The position numbers and the translations under genes are program-made. From the NCBI RefSeq assembly GCF_023337795.1, contig NZ_JALIRS010000018.1:1-59183 (forward strand): 59,183 bases of DNA, written 5' to 3'. Positions 8,875 to 20,511 of the stretch are shown in pieces. Positions within the stretch are counted from its first letter, which is position 1. Every line of letters begins with the position of its first letter. The stretch comes from Lysinibacillus sp. BPa_S21 (lineage in GTDB: Bacteria > Bacillota > Bacilli > Bacillales_A > Planococcaceae). Under the pieces are notes generated by a model. It did not search any database. It saw nothing but the letters and a program-made list of their open reading frames with translations, and was not told the origin of the DNA.

Positions 8875-9743
8875 AATCTCAGAAAAGTACAATGCACGGT
8901 CATACAGGTTGTTTATATTTAGTGGCAACGCCTATTGGTAACCTAGAGGATATGAGTGTACGTGCGCTACGTATTTTAAAGGAAGCAGATATTATTGCAG
9001 CAGAGGATACACGTAATACAAAGAAACTATGCAATTACTTTGATATAGAAACACCACTGATAAGCTATCATGAACATAATTTAGAGGTGGGTGGGGAGAA
9101 GCTATTAGCCTTCTTACATGAGGGAAAAACAGTTGCATTAGTTAGTGATGCAGGTCTGCCTTGTATTTCCGACCCTGGTGCAGATATAGTCGAAAAAGCA
9201 ATCGAACAAGACTTTCCCGTTGTACCGGTGCCAGGCCCTAATGCTGCAATATCAGCATTAATTGCTTCTGGACTAACGCCACAGCCATTTTTCTTTTATG
9301 GATTTTTAAATCGAGGGAAAAAGGAGCGACGACAGCAATTAGAGCAACTAAAAAAACGTCAGGAAACTATCCTGTTTTATGAGGCACCTCATCGTATCAA
9401 GGACACTTTGAAAGATATGGAAACTATTCTCGGTAATCGACGGATTGTGTTAGCTCGCGAGTTGACTAAAAAATTCGAAGAGTTTTTACGTGGTACGTTG
9501 GTTGAAGCAGTGGAATGGTCACAAACAGAGGAAATTCGAGGAGAATTTTGTATTGTCCTTGAAGGAAACGACAATGCTGAGGAAGAAAGTAATGAAGAAG
9601 CCTATTGGGTTACAATGTCTATCATTGAACATGTCGATTATATTATTAATCATACAGGTGTAACATCAAAGGAAGCTATAAAGGAAGTTGCAAAACTACG
9701 TCAAGTAGCGAAGCGAGAAATCTATAATGAATACCATAGTTAA
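8871..9743 (+). CDS. rsmI: 16S rRNA C1402 2'-O-methyltransferase
   Basis: Ribose-methylates C1402 of 16S rRNA in the decoding centre. 290 residues; a tetrapyrrole-methylase (SUMT) fold. Motifs seen are [13 protein letters not shown] (about 17-29), [29 protein letters not shown] (the SAM loop, about 90-103) and VPVPGPNA. The C-terminal helical extension is present. The start ATG overlaps the yazA stop and has AGGGAGGG 7 bases upstream. It ends the operon with a clear terminator. Confidence 0.96.
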   Translation: MKSQKSTMHGHTGCLYLVATPIGNLEDMSVRALRILKEADIIAAEDTRNTKKLCNYFDIETPLISYHEHNLEVGGEKLLAFLHEGKTVALVSDAGLPCISDPGADIVEKAIEQDFPVVPVPGPNAAISALIASGLTPQPFFFYGFLNRGKKERRQQLEQLKKRQETILFYEAPHRIKDTLKDMETILGNRRIVLARELTKKFEEFLRGTLVEAVEWSQTEEIRGEFCIVLEGNDNAEEESNEEAYWVTMSIIEHVDYIINHTGVTSKEAIKEVAKLRQVAKREIYNEYHS

Positions 9744-9752
9744 TGTAAAGAA

Positions 9753-9786
9753 AGAGGTAGCCTTAATAGGGCACCTCTTTTTTGTA
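9753..9786 (+). terminator. terminator after rsmI
   Basis: AGAGGT...ACCTCT with inner GCC/GGC pairs, followed by seven T residues. Confidence 0.88.
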
Positions 9787-9817
9787 TAGCTAATCAATTA
9801 GGTTGTTGATCCCAAGG

Positions 9818-9865
9818 AAAGCACCCTGTCGGAACGGAAATCAACCCCACGTTATGGTAAGGAGC
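9818..9865 (+). repeat. 'GGAACGGAAATCAACCCC' dispersed repeat, copy 1
   Basis: AAAGCACCC, then GGAACGGAAATCAACCCC and CACGTTATGGTAAGG. It is nearly identical for about 40 bases to 45979-46025 and similar to 23566-23606. The rest of the rsmI-abrB gap holds nothing else that I recognise. Confidence 0.85.
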
Positions 9866-9972
9866 ATAAACTATTTAATATGATAAAAAATACAACCTTA
9901 ATCTTGAAAGGTCTGACATGGACATTATAAGGCACTTAAGAATTGGTTATATTATATTTATCTTTGATTGAT

Positions 9973-10012
9973 AAAAACAAAACACCCAAATCACTGTGTT
10001 TGATTTAGGTGT
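9973..10012 (-). terminator. abrB terminator
   Basis: On the minus strand a 12-bp stem with one mismatch (9982-9993 with 10001-10012) and a 7-base loop is followed by TTTTGTTTTT. Confidence 0.85.
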
Positions 10013-10022
10013 GTAGATCAAA

Positions 10023-10301
10023 TTATTTTTTTAAGTTAGATTGAATTTCTTTCACTAACATTTCTGCGCCTTCTGGGCTTAAAATTAATTTGCCTCCAAC
10101 TAAACGGAAGTTATCATCAGATACTTCACCAGTTACAGCACATGTCATGTTAGGCATATATTTTTTTAAGATGATTTTGTCATCATCCACATAGATTTCT
10201 AAAGCATCTTTTTCTGCAATACCTAATGTACGGCGAAGTTCGATTGGAATTACTACACGTCCTAATTCATCGACTTTACGAACGATTCCTGTTGATTTCA
10301 T
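10023..10301 (-). CDS. abrB: transition-state regulator AbrB
   Basis: A global repressor of post-exponential genes, 92 residues. The N-terminal swapped-hairpin AbrB domain (GIVRKVDELGRVVIPIELRRTLGI) binds DNA as a dimer; the C-terminal domain, containing the conserved C54 (NMTCAVTGE), makes the tetramer. AGGAGGA lies about 9 bases before the ATG. It is one of few minus-strand genes here, in the same place and orientation as in B. subtilis (between rsmI and metG). Its own consensus promoter and two Spo0A boxes lie upstream, so repression by Spo0A~P at the onset of sporulation is expected. Confidence 0.97.
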   Translation of the reverse strand: MKSTGIVRKVDELGRVVIPIELRRTLGIAEKDALEIYVDDDKIILKKYMPNMTCAVTGEVSDDNFRLVGGKLILSPEGAEMLVKEIQSNLKK

Positions 10302-10340
10302 AATTATTTTTCCTCCTAATGTTAAAAGTTATATCGGTAT

Positions 10341-10357
10341 TTCGTCAAATTTCGACA
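10341..10357 (-). promoter_or_regulatory. tandem Spo0A boxes in the abrB leader
   Basis: On the minus strand TGTCGAA-ATT-TGACGAA: one exact 0A box (TGTCGAA) and one with a single change, spaced by 3 bases. They lie about 15-31 bases downstream of the predicted start point, which is the arrangement known from B. subtilis abrB, where Spo0A~P blocks transcription. Confidence 0.85.
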
Positions 10358-10378
10358 TAAATTCTTTGTCTGATAGTT

Positions 10379-10407
10379 ATCATACCAAGTAATGCCATAA
10401 ACGTCAA
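10379..10407 (-). promoter_or_regulatory. abrB sigma-A promoter
   Basis: On the minus strand TTGACG (10407-10402), 17-bp spacer, TATGAT (10384-10379). Confidence 0.88.
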
Positions 10408-10586
10408 TTAATTAATACACTAATATTATTGTTTCAAAAAAATTTTTTGAGGAGAAAACAGATATTTTGGTTTTTTTAAAAGGTTTTTATTATATATTTT
10501 GATTTATAGTAAAAAAGATTCTCGTTTAATACATTAAATGGATTGATTATATCATTCGACATTTTTCGCGCGGGATATATTATCAA

Positions 10587-10800
10587 TCAACTATGCCGAG
10601 GCATCATGGCGTCCAAAAACGGCTTTAAACTTAGCCTGCGTGAGGGTCGACATGATGTCGGTCATTTCGGTAATGTCACAGGACGTAGCGTTTTTACCGA
10701 TGCAGGTTAGTTAGCCAAATCATCGCATGGATGCGATGATTTGGCTAACTTCCTATATAAGAGTTCCTTTTCCGATTCCATGACACCGCTGAAAGAAGTT
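10587..10800 (-). repeat. mosaic palindromic repeat, full copy (inverted)
   Basis: Read on the minus strand it starts AACTTCTTTCAGC and contains in order TCTTATATAGGA, a 10-bp stem ATCATCGCAT-CC-ATGCGATGAT, GCATCGGTAAAAACGC, a decayed stem around TCCTGTGAC, CGACA-TCA-TGTCG, CCCTCACGCAGG and the end GACGCCATGATGCCTCGGCAT. It aligns along its length with 25706-25896. It fills most of the gap between abrB and metG. Confidence 0.88.
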
Positions 10801-10827
10801 GAAACGAATTTCGTACTTAGTTAGAAT
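10799..10827 (+). promoter_or_regulatory. metG promoter candidate
   Basis: TTGAAA (10799-10804), 17-bp spacer, TAGAAT (10822-10827). The first two bases of the -35 are the last bases of the inverted repeat copy. A second -10-like TATACT is at 10834-10839 without a good -35. Confidence 0.55.
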
Positions 10828-10829
10828 AG

Positions 10830-12839
<2,010 letters not shown>

Positions 12840-12853
12840 AAAATTTTTGGAAG

Positions 12854-12886
12854 GCCTGCTGAATGGAAAAAGTTCAGCAGGCTTTT
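12854..12886 (+). terminator. metG terminator
   Basis: A 10-bp perfect stem GCCTGCTGAA/TTCAGCAGGC with a 9-base loop and TTTT. Confidence 0.92.
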
Positions 12887-13000
12887 AAAATCCGCTTTGA
12901 AAATAAGTAGTTTGTTATCTTAAAATAATTTATACACATTATTCATTCGGGTTTTTTAGGTATATAGTAATAAGCGTGATGTCTGTGGAATGCGAAATGT

Positions 13001-13006
13001 TATAAT
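13001..13006 (+). promoter_or_regulatory. candidate -10 box upstream of yabD
   Basis: TATAAT, with only a weak -35 (TGATGT, 18 bp upstream). A WalR-type direct repeat begins 12 bases after it. Confidence 0.4.
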
Positions 13007-13017
13007 ACTAAATCGTT

Positions 13018-13034
13018 TGTAACAAATTTGTAAC
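13018..13034 (+). promoter_or_regulatory. WalR-type direct repeat
   Basis: TGTAAC-AAATT-TGTAAC is an exact match to the WalR (YycF) consensus TGTWAH-N5-TGTWAH. It lies 57 bases before the yabD start, just downstream of a TATAAT box. Two genes on is yabE, a wall-active protein of the kind often found in WalR regulons. Binding is inferred. Confidence 0.65.
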
Positions 13035-13091
13035 ACTGACGAAAAATATGAAATAATAATTTTTAATAAAATCTATGTTAGGAGAATGACG

Positions 13092-13862
13092 ATGTTTATT
13101 GATACACATGTACACTTAAATGCTGATCAGTATGAAGAAGACTTACAAGAGGTTATAGATCGAGCTCTCGAAGCTAAAGTAGAAACGATGGTTGTTGTTG
13201 GTTTTGATCGCAAAACCATTGAAAAAACAATGCAACTGATTGAACAATATGATTTTGTTTACGGCGTCATTGGTTGGCACCCAGTTGATGCTATTGATTG
13301 CACACAAGAAGATTTAAATTGGATTGAGGGATTAGCAGCACATCCGAAAGTAGTGGGTATTGGTGAAACTGGATTGGACTACTATTGGGATAAATCCCCG
13401 AAAGATGTTCAACAAGCACTTTTCCGCAAGCAAATTCATTTAGCGCAAAAGCTAAATTTACCAATCATTATTCATAACAGGGATGCTACTGGAGATGTTG
13501 TCCAAATTTTACGTGAAGAAAACGCTGCTTCCGTGGGAGGTGTCATGCATTGTTATAGTGGCAGTGTGGAAACCGCGCATGAATGTATTGCTATGAATTT
13601 TATGATTAGTCTTGGTGGACCGGTGACATTTAAAAATGCACGAATGCCGAAGGAAGTGGCGACAGAAATAGCATTAGAGCATTTGATGATCGAAACAGAT
13701 GCTCCGTATTTAGCGCCTCATCCATATCGAGGAAAACGTAATGAGCCAGCTTTAGTGCCTTTAGTTGCAGAAGAAATTGCTCGTTTAAAAGGATTAACGA
13801 TTGAGGAAATTGCACAGGCAACGACAGCCAATGCGAAAAAATTTTTTAGGATTGACAATTAA
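13092..13862 (+). CDS. yabD: TatD family metal-dependent hydrolase
   Basis: A 256-residue TIM-barrel metallohydrolase of the TatD DNase family. Metal ligands are visible in IDTHVHLN (H6/H8 region), GETGLDYYW (E at about 92), IIHNRDA, HCYSG and IETDAPYLAP. TatD proteins act as 3'-5' exonucleases or D-aminoacyl-tRNA deacylases; which applies here is unknown. The ATG at 13092 is chosen over 13086 because AGGAGA lies 7 bases away from it. It occupies the metG-yabE interval as in B. subtilis. Confidence 0.94.
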   Translation: MFIDTHVHLNADQYEEDLQEVIDRALEAKVETMVVVGFDRKTIEKTMQLIEQYDFVYGVIGWHPVDAIDCTQEDLNWIEGLAAHPKVVGIGETGLDYYWDKSPKDVQQALFRKQIHLAQKLNLPIIIHNRDATGDVVQILREENAASVGGVMHCYSGSVETAHECIAMNFMISLGGPVTFKNARMPKEVATEIALEHLMIETDAPYLAPHPYRGKRNEPALVPLVAEEIARLKGLTIEEIAQATTANAKKFFRIDN

Positions 13863-13939
13863 TTAGCTGAGATGCCTCCAATACTGAGTTTGTAGTTGGC
13901 TAAAAAGATATTGTCAATTTTCTTTGAAGTACATTCGGG

Positions 13940-13968
13940 TTGACAGTGCCAAATCTAGTACGTATAAT
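13940..13968 (+). promoter_or_regulatory. yabE sigma-A promoter
   Basis: TTGACA, 17-bp spacer, TATAAT: a full consensus promoter 30 bases before the yabE ATG. Confidence 0.93.
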
Positions 13969-13997
13969 CCAACTTTGTATTAAGGAGGCGTTTTTTC

Positions 13998-15209
13998 ATG
14001 TCAAATAATTCCATGAAAAACTTGTTCTTAGGATCATTGAGGAGTAAGCAAACAGTGATAAGCATTATTTCACTTGTCCTGTTTGTATCTGTAATTTCAT
14101 TTGTACTTTATCAAGGTACTAAAAAAACCGTAACGCTTGAGGCGAACGGAGAAACAGTCGAAGTAACAACACATGCCAAAACCGTAGAACAATTATTACA
14201 AGATCAAAATATAGACGTAGCAGAGCATGACAAAATATCACCCTCTCTGAACACCAAAATTGCTAATGGGTTAGCAATTTCATGGGAACAGGCAAAAGAA
14301 GTAACAATTTCAGTTGATGGAAATCAGTCAAAAGTTTGGACAACTGAAACACAAGTGAAAGACATTTTGAAAGAAGCGAATATTGACGTATCAGAGCATG
14401 ACTCATTAGCACAAGGTCTAGATACAGAAATAGGAGCAGACAACAAGATCGATATTCAAAAAGCGTTTCAAGTATCGCTTGTCGATGGCGTAAACGAGAG
14501 ACAAGTATGGTCCACTTCGACTACGGTCGCTAACTTTTTAAAACAACAAGGAATTCAACTAAATGAATTCGATCGTGTCGAGAATAACCTGAAGGACGTA
14601 ATATCTCCGCAGAGTAAAATCACAGTAGTTCGCGTAGAAAAGGTTATCGATGTAGTGGAAGAATCTTTAGATTTCGCAATTGAAAAGAAGCAGGATGCTT
14701 CATTGGAAAAGGGAAAACAAAAAGTTGTAGCAGCAGGCCATAAAGGATTAATGACTAAAACTTATGAAGTTGTTAAAGAGAATGGTCAAGTTGTAGCTAA
14801 AAATCAACAATCTAAAAAAGTTGTAAAAGAACCGCAAACGCAAGTGGTTGCAGTAGGTACTAAAACTGTAGTAGCGAGTGCAGCGACTGTATCACGTGGT
14901 TCATCAGAGCCAGCTAGTGGTAAAGAATTTTATGTAACGGCAACGGCTTATACACCTAATTGTAATGGCTGCTCGGGGATATCTGCGACTGGCATTAATT
15001 TGAAATCAGGCTCTGGTTTGAAAGTAATTGCTGTAGACCCTTCTGTTATTAAGCTTGGCTCAAAAGTTTGGGTTGAAGGTTATGGAACAGCTATTGCAGG
15101 GGATACTGGCGGTGCAATTAAGGGTAATCGGATCGACATACTTGTACAATCTGAATCCCAGGCTAGTAATTGGGGAGTAAGGAAAGTGCGTATTAAAGTA
15201 TTAAATTAA
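13998..15209 (+). CDS. yabE: YabE, DUF348/G5/3D-domain cell wall protein
   Basis: A 403-residue exported wall protein. The N-terminus has a basic stretch and a hydrophobic segment (about 20-41) that is a signal anchor or uncleaved signal. Three DUF348 repeats follow (about 45-85, 100-145, 160-200), then a G5-like segment (about 210-290), a linker, and a C-terminal 3D domain (about 312-400) with ATAYTPNCNGCSG...ATG and the three aspartates of the domain (AVDPSVI, AGDTGG, RIDILV). 3D proteins resemble MltA lytic transglycosylases and resuscitation-promoting factors. AAGGAGGCG precedes the ATG. Likely a peptidoglycan-cleaving enzyme. Confidence 0.93.
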   Translation: MSNNSMKNLFLGSLRSKQTVISIISLVLFVSVISFVLYQGTKKTVTLEANGETVEVTTHAKTVEQLLQDQNIDVAEHDKISPSLNTKIANGLAISWEQAKEVTISVDGNQSKVWTTETQVKDILKEANIDVSEHDSLAQGLDTEIGADNKIDIQKAFQVSLVDGVNERQVWSTSTTVANFLKQQGIQLNEFDRVENNLKDVISPQSKITVVRVEKVIDVVEESLDFAIEKKQDASLEKGKQKVVAAGHKGLMTKTYEVVKENGQVVAKNQQSKKVVKEPQTQVVAVGTKTVVASAATVSRGSSEPASGKEFYVTATAYTPNCNGCSGISATGINLKSGSGLKVIAVDPSVIKLGSKVWVEGYGTAIAGDTGGAIKGNRIDILVQSESQASNWGVRKVRIKVLN

Positions 15210-15267
15210 AAAAATTGTAAAATTAAAACAATAAATAAATTAAAACAAAATGTTTTTCACTATTAGT

Positions 15268-15303
15268 AGCTTTCCTGTTTTGACTGGCGGGAAAGCTTTT
15301 TTA
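15268..15303 (+). terminator. yabE terminator
   Basis: AGCTTTCC/GGAAAGCT stem with a 14-base loop and a T-run. Confidence 0.85.
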
Positions 15304-15474
15304 TCTTTTTTTAATAAATAGTTCTAAAGGATAAAGCATAGTAATATCTACATAAAGTAGGCTGTAACGATCACTATACAGTCTGCTAGAAGGCGAATAG
15401 CCGTGTATTTCTGTACAAATCATAGAGTGCAGTTGTAAAATGGTCTGAAGATAAGGTAGAAAAGAGGAGCCTTT

Positions 15475-16915
<1,441 letters not shown>

Positions 16916-16977
16916 AAAATTTTTGTTAACTTTTTTGAGTATACGTAAAAAAACATGTTTTTTTTATGAAAAATAAG

Positions 16978-17007
16978 TTGACAATATTTATTAGAGGCTG
17001 ATAAAAT
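16978..17007 (+). promoter_or_regulatory. upstream veg promoter
   Basis: TTGACA, 18-bp spacer, TAAAAT. It is the first of two tandem promoters before veg. Confidence 0.75.
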
Positions 17008-17018
17008 ATTATATTTTG

Positions 17019-17047
17019 TTGACATTTTTGGGCGAATCGCTTATACT
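17019..17047 (+). promoter_or_regulatory. main veg promoter
   Basis: TTGACA, 17-bp spacer, TATACT, starting 26 bases before the veg ATG. veg is known in B. subtilis for one of the strongest vegetative promoters. Confidence 0.92.
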
Positions 17048-17072
17048 GTTTATTAGTGAGGTGTAAGCGAAA

Positions 17073-17333
17073 ATGCCAAAAACTTTAGCGGACATTAAAA
17101 AGTCGTTGGATTGTCATTTGGGTAAACGTTTGCAGTTAAGAGCAAACGGAGGTCGCAAGAAAACGGTCGAGTGTGCAGGGGTATTGCGTGAGACATATCG
17201 CGCTATCTTTGTAGTTGAACTTGATCAAGAAGACAATACGTGCAAGCGCGTATCGTATAGTTACACAGATATTTTAACTGAAGCAGTAGAGATTACATTT
17301 TTAGACGAAGCAAAAGCTGCTATCGCAAAATAG
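17073..17333 (+). CDS. veg: Veg protein
   Basis: An 86-residue small basic beta-barrel protein of the Veg (DUF1021) family, expressed strongly in growing cells and linked in B. subtilis to biofilm gene expression. The N-terminal [20 protein letters not shown] and the Lys/Arg-rich RANGGRKK strand are characteristic. A GAGGTG site precedes the ATG. It is monocistronic between two tandem promoters and a terminator. Confidence 0.95.
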   Translation: MPKTLADIKKSLDCHLGKRLQLRANGGRKKTVECAGVLRETYRAIFVVELDQEDNTCKRVSYSYTDILTEAVEITFLDEAKAAIAK

Positions 17334-17361
17334 TTTCTAGTACTTATTTCTATATTTCGAA

Positions 17362-17396
17362 ACACTCATGTATGTTAAAAACTACATGAGTGTTTT
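17362..17396 (+). terminator. veg terminator
   Basis: An 11-bp perfect stem ACACTCATGTA/TACATGAGTGT followed by TTTGCGTTTT. Confidence 0.9.
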
Positions 17397-17416
17397 GCGT
17401 TTTCTGGGACATACTA
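17387..17416 (+). promoter_or_regulatory. candidate sigma-G promoter of sspF
   Basis: A sigma-G-like -10 CATACTA (17410-17416) is 31 bases before the sspF ATG. The -35 region is poor (TGAGTG) and overlaps the veg terminator. The assignment rests mostly on the -10 and on the gene's identity. Confidence 0.45.
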
Positions 17417-17446
17417 AAATCGTCAGTTGTTAAAGGAGGAGTTTAT

Positions 17447-17629
17447 ATGCCTAGAAAAGGTATCATGTCACCTCGTTTAAAAGAAGAGATCGCTAAAGAG
17501 CTTGGATTTTATGATGTTGTGCAACGAGAAGGCTGGGGCGGCATTAAAGCTCGAGACGCCGGTAATATGGTCAAACGTGCCATTGAAATGGCAGAAAGAG
17601 CAAATAGTGAGCAAGAGCATAATAAGTAG
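17447..17629 (+). CDS. sspF: small acid-soluble spore protein, SspF type
   Basis: A 60-residue alpha/beta-type SASP-related protein. The core [32 protein letters not shown] (here described as residues about 21-50) is the SspF version of the DNA-binding helices. I start at the ATG 17447, 7 bases after AAAGGAGGA; an earlier start would run into the veg terminator. The gene lies between veg and ispE as in B. subtilis. Expected in the forespore, protecting DNA. Confidence 0.95.
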   Translation: MPRKGIMSPRLKEEIAKELGFYDVVQREGWGGIKARDAGNMVKRAIEMAERANSEQEHNK

Positions 17630-17720
17630 CCTCTTTGTGAAAAAAGACCACTTATTATTTTGAATCTTTATCTGCAGGGATGAAAACTTCCTGTAAACAC
17701 AACAAGGCAACTGACGAGAG

Positions 17721-17759
17721 AGAACCGTTACACCAAATGGGGTATACGGTTCTTTTTTT
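17721..17759 (+). terminator. sspF terminator
   Basis: AGAACCGT/ACGGTTCT stem followed by seven T residues. Confidence 0.9.
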
Positions 17760-17822
17760 CCATTTTCGCTTTCCCATTATGGTAAAATAAAATGAATAAT
17801 CTTGTGAAAGATAAACGACAGG

Positions 17823-17880
17823 TTTATCTTCATTCAGAAAATGTTTTATATAGCGAAGTGAACGCCAGCTACTGATGTTT
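17823..17880 (+). repeat. GCGAAAGCG-family dispersed repeat, degenerate copy
   Basis: TATCTTCATTCAGAAAATGTTTT, then TAGCGAAGTGAACGCCAGCTACTGATGTTTT. It aligns with the tandem array at 25171-25276 (AGCGAAGCGCCAGCT...GATGTTTT). Confidence 0.75.
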
Positions 17881-17970
17881 TGTAACAGTTACAGAAGACT
17901 CTTACATTAGAGATTCAGTGATTAAAGTGTCAGCCAACATGCAAACCTAAATTGAAATGGGAGCATTGTA

Positions 17971-17996
17971 TATCTGTGCGAAGGCGAAGCATCAGC
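17971..17996 (+). repeat. GCGAAAGCG-family dispersed repeat, short copy
   Basis: ATCTGTGCGAAGGCGAAGCATCAGCC differs at few positions from the copy at 45951-45974. Apart from the two repeat copies the 17760-18046 gap shows no feature I can name. Confidence 0.75.
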
Positions 17997-18046
17997 CAAT
18001 TGCGTGAATGCGTAATGGATAAGTGTAGCTATAAGGAGGAAGAAAG

Positions 18047-18913
18047 ATGCTTTATGTAAAGGCGCCTGCAAAAATAAATTTAACATTAGATGTACTTTAT
18101 AAAAGACCAGATAATTATCATGAAGTAGAGATGGTCATGACAACAGTGGATTTAGCTGATCGTATTTGTTTAGAATCTAGAGAAGATGGCGTAATTGAAA
18201 TAATTTCGACTGATAATTTCGTACCAAATGATCACCGAAATTTTGCTTATCAGGCAGCGCGTCTAGTTAAAGATACATACGGCATTGGACAAGGTGTATC
18301 CATTACTATAGAAAAGGAAATACCAATCGCAGCAGGATTAGCGGGTGGTAGTAGCGATGCGGCTGCTACACTGAAGGGTTTAAACGAGCTGTGGAATTTA
18401 GGGTTATCTATAGATGAGTTAGCTGAATTAGGTGCGAAAATTGGCTCAGATGTTTCATTTTGTGTCTATGGTGGCACAGCATTAGCAACTGGACGTGGAG
18501 AAAAAATTCAGGAATTGCCTGCACCTCCAAACTGTTGGGTAGTATTAGCTAAGCCTAAAATAGGTGTATCTACTGCTGAAGTATATGGAGGATTAAAGGT
18601 TGACGGGTTAGAGCATCCAAATACGAAGCAAATGATTCATGCTATTGAAAAGGAAAATTATGAACTACTGTGTGCATCATTAGGAAATGTTTTAGAAACT
18701 GTAACATTTAAGCTACATCCAGAAGTAGTAATGTTAAAAGAACAGATGAAGCGCTTTGGAGCAGATGCAACATTAATGAGTGGAAGCGGTCCGACCGTGT
18801 TTGGTTTGGTGGATAGTGAAGCTCGAGTAAGTCGCATATATAACGGTTTACGTGGTTTTTGTGAAGAAGTATATGCTGTTCGGATTTTAGGTGAGCGAAA
18901 TACGCTTGCTTAA
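18047..18913 (+). CDS. ispE: 4-diphosphocytidyl-2-C-methyl-D-erythritol kinase
   Basis: Fourth enzyme of the MEP isoprenoid pathway, a GHMP kinase of 288 residues. Motifs: [12 protein letters not shown] at the N-terminus (catalytic K), the ATP loop [17 protein letters not shown] (about 93-109) and the C-terminal [11 protein letters not shown] (about 245-255). AAGGAGGA lies 7 bases before the ATG. It sits before purR as in B. subtilis. Confidence 0.97.
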   Translation: MLYVKAPAKINLTLDVLYKRPDNYHEVEMVMTTVDLADRICLESREDGVIEIISTDNFVPNDHRNFAYQAARLVKDTYGIGQGVSITIEKEIPIAAGLAGGSSDAAATLKGLNELWNLGLSIDELAELGAKIGSDVSFCVYGGTALATGRGEKIQELPAPPNCWVVLAKPKIGVSTAEVYGGLKVDGLEHPNTKQMIHAIEKENYELLCASLGNVLETVTFKLHPEVVMLKEQMKRFGADATLMSGSGPTVFGLVDSEARVSRIYNGLRGFCEEVYAVRILGERNTLA

Positions 18914-18969
18914 AACCGCAAGTTTATGTTAATTTTACCTATAAATATTCGTGTTTAGGAGAGGGTCGC

Positions 18970-19803
18970 ATGAAATGGAAGCGTAGTGAACGACTAGTTG
19001 ATATGACGTACTATTTACTAGAACATCCACATCAGCTGATCCCGCTAACTTATTTTTCTGAACTATATCAATCTGCAAAGTCTTCCATAAGTGAAGATTT
19101 GACGATTGTAAAAGAAACTTTCGAAGAAAAAGGAATCGGGTTATTGATGACAGTACCGGGCGCTGCAGGGGGAGTTAAGTATATTCCTAAAATGTCCGAG
19201 GCTGAGGTCCGTTTAGTTATTGATGATTTAAAGGCGGAGCTTGAGCATTCAGATCGTTTGTTACCAGGCGGTTATTTATTTATGACGGACTTACTCGGCA
19301 ATCCAGATTTAATTAATCGAGTTGGAAAGGTATTTGCATCCGCATTTGCCGATCAACAAATTGACGTCATAATGACTGTCGCAACAAAAGGGATTTCTAT
19401 TGCCCACGCCATAGCAAGACATTTAAATGTACCAGTTGTTGTTGTCCGAAGAGATAGTAAGGTAACTGAAGGCTCTACAGTCAGCATCAACTATGTATCT
19501 GGCTCTTCCAGAAGAATTCAGACAATGGTATTATCAAAAAGAAGCATGAAGAGTGGACAACGCGTGCTTATTACCGACGACTTTATGAAGGTCGGTGGTA
19601 CAATGAATGGCATGAAAAATCTATTAGAGGAATTTGACTGTCAGCTTGCTGGGATTGCAGTACTTGTAGAGGCTGAACATGCAGATGAAACTTTAGTAGA
19701 TGATTATTACTCATTAGTGAAGCTTCATGAGGTCAATGAAAAGGACCGTACAATTGCATTAAGTGAAGGTAACTATTTTTCTAAAAGGGGAAATGACAAA
19801 TGA
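18970..19803 (+). CDS. purR: pur operon repressor PurR
   Basis: PRPP-responsive repressor of purine genes, 277 residues. An N-terminal winged helix (about 1-72; [17 protein letters not shown] start) is fused to a type I phosphoribosyltransferase domain that binds but does not turn over PRPP; the PRPP loop is [14 protein letters not shown] (about 199-212). TAGGAGAGG precedes the ATG. The stop overlaps the ridA start (ATGA). Confidence 0.96.
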   Translation: MKWKRSERLVDMTYYLLEHPHQLIPLTYFSELYQSAKSSISEDLTIVKETFEEKGIGLLMTVPGAAGGVKYIPKMSEAEVRLVIDDLKAELEHSDRLLPGGYLFMTDLLGNPDLINRVGKVFASAFADQQIDVIMTVATKGISIAHAIARHLNVPVVVVRRDSKVTEGSTVSINYVSGSSRRIQTMVLSKRSMKSGQRVLITDDFMKVGGTMNGMKNLLEEFDCQLAGIAVLVEAEHADETLVDDYYSLVKLHEVNEKDRTIALSEGNYFSKRGNDK

Positions 19804-20174
19804 AAGTAGTAGCAACAACAAATGCACCAGCAGCAATTGGACCGTATTCACAAGGAATTATTGTAAATGGCATGTTTTATAGCTCAGGTCAGATTCCATT
19901 AACAGCAACAGGCGAATTAGTGGAAGGTGATATCACTGTTCAAACAAATCAAGTGTTTGCTAATTTAAAAGCAGTTTTAGCAGCTGCGGGCTCTTCTTTG
20001 GACAATGTTATTAAAACAACTGTTTTTATGAAGGATATGAACGACTTTGTTGCAATGAATGAAGTATATGCTAGCCACTTTGGCGATCATAAACCAGCTC
20101 GTTCAGCAGTAGAGGTTGCGCGTCTCCCAAAAGATGTAAAAGTAGAAATTGAAGTTATTGCCATCGTTAAATAA
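19800..20174 (+). CDS. ridA: RidA family 2-iminobutanoate/2-iminopropanoate deaminase (YabJ)
   Basis: A 124-residue trimeric enamine/imine deaminase that detoxifies reactive imines from PLP enzymes. Typical motifs are [12 protein letters not shown] (about 9-20), SGQIPL and the C-terminal [23 protein letters not shown], with the conserved Arg at about 101. Translationally coupled to purR; in B. subtilis the pair acts in purine regulation. Confidence 0.96.
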   Translation: MKVVATTNAPAAIGPYSQGIIVNGMFYSSGQIPLTATGELVEGDITVQTNQVFANLKAVLAAAGSSLDNVIKTTVFMKDMNDFVAMNEVYASHFGDHKPARSAVEVARLPKDVKVEIEVIAIVK

Positions 20175-20183
20175 TTTTTTAAG

Positions 20184-20226
20184 CTCACTAGAAGAGAAGG
20201 TTAGCTCTTTTAGTGGGTTTTTTTAT
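20184..20226 (+). terminator. purR-ridA terminator
   Basis: CACTAGAAGAG pairs with CTCTTTTAGTG (one mismatch) around an 8-base loop; GG and seven T residues follow. Confidence 0.9.
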
Positions 20227-20246
20227 CTTTATTTAAGAAATTCTTT

Positions 20247-20276
20247 TTTGTGCAAAAAGCGAAGCGGCAGCAAAAA
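20247..20276 (+). repeat. GCGAAAGCG-family dispersed repeat
   Basis: TTTTGTGCAAAAAGCGAAGCGGCAGC. The remainder of the ridA-spoVG gap is AT-rich and carries the spoVG promoter. Confidence 0.75.
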
Positions 20277-20442
20277 AGGTTTTCAGATCAAGGCAACAAA
20301 ACTGTCTAAATATGTTGTCATACCATCTGAAAGGGTAACATTGTAAGGGCAACAGACAAACAATTGTCAAAATTTACGTAAATTAAAGGAAATATTATAC
20401 TGATGAGTATTCAAATTTTTTAGAAAATTTGATAGACTATAA

Positions 20443-20470
20443 AAAGGAAAATATTCGGTAATTAGAATAT
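20443..20470 (+). promoter_or_regulatory. candidate sigma-H promoter of spoVG
   Basis: AAAGGAAAA (20443-20451), 13-bp gap, GAATAT (20465-20470), close to the sigma-H pattern RNAGGAWWW...GAAT. spoVG is a classic sigma-H gene in B. subtilis, and the element lies 42 bases before the ATG. Confidence 0.6.
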
Positions 20471-20511
20471 TATTTTTCATTAAGGCATCTAAGAAGAGAG
20501 GTGGTGAGAAA

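Noticed and set aside
20149..20346. Open frame of 65 codons after ridA
   Set aside because: It covers the ridA terminator and a repeat copy and has no ribosome site.
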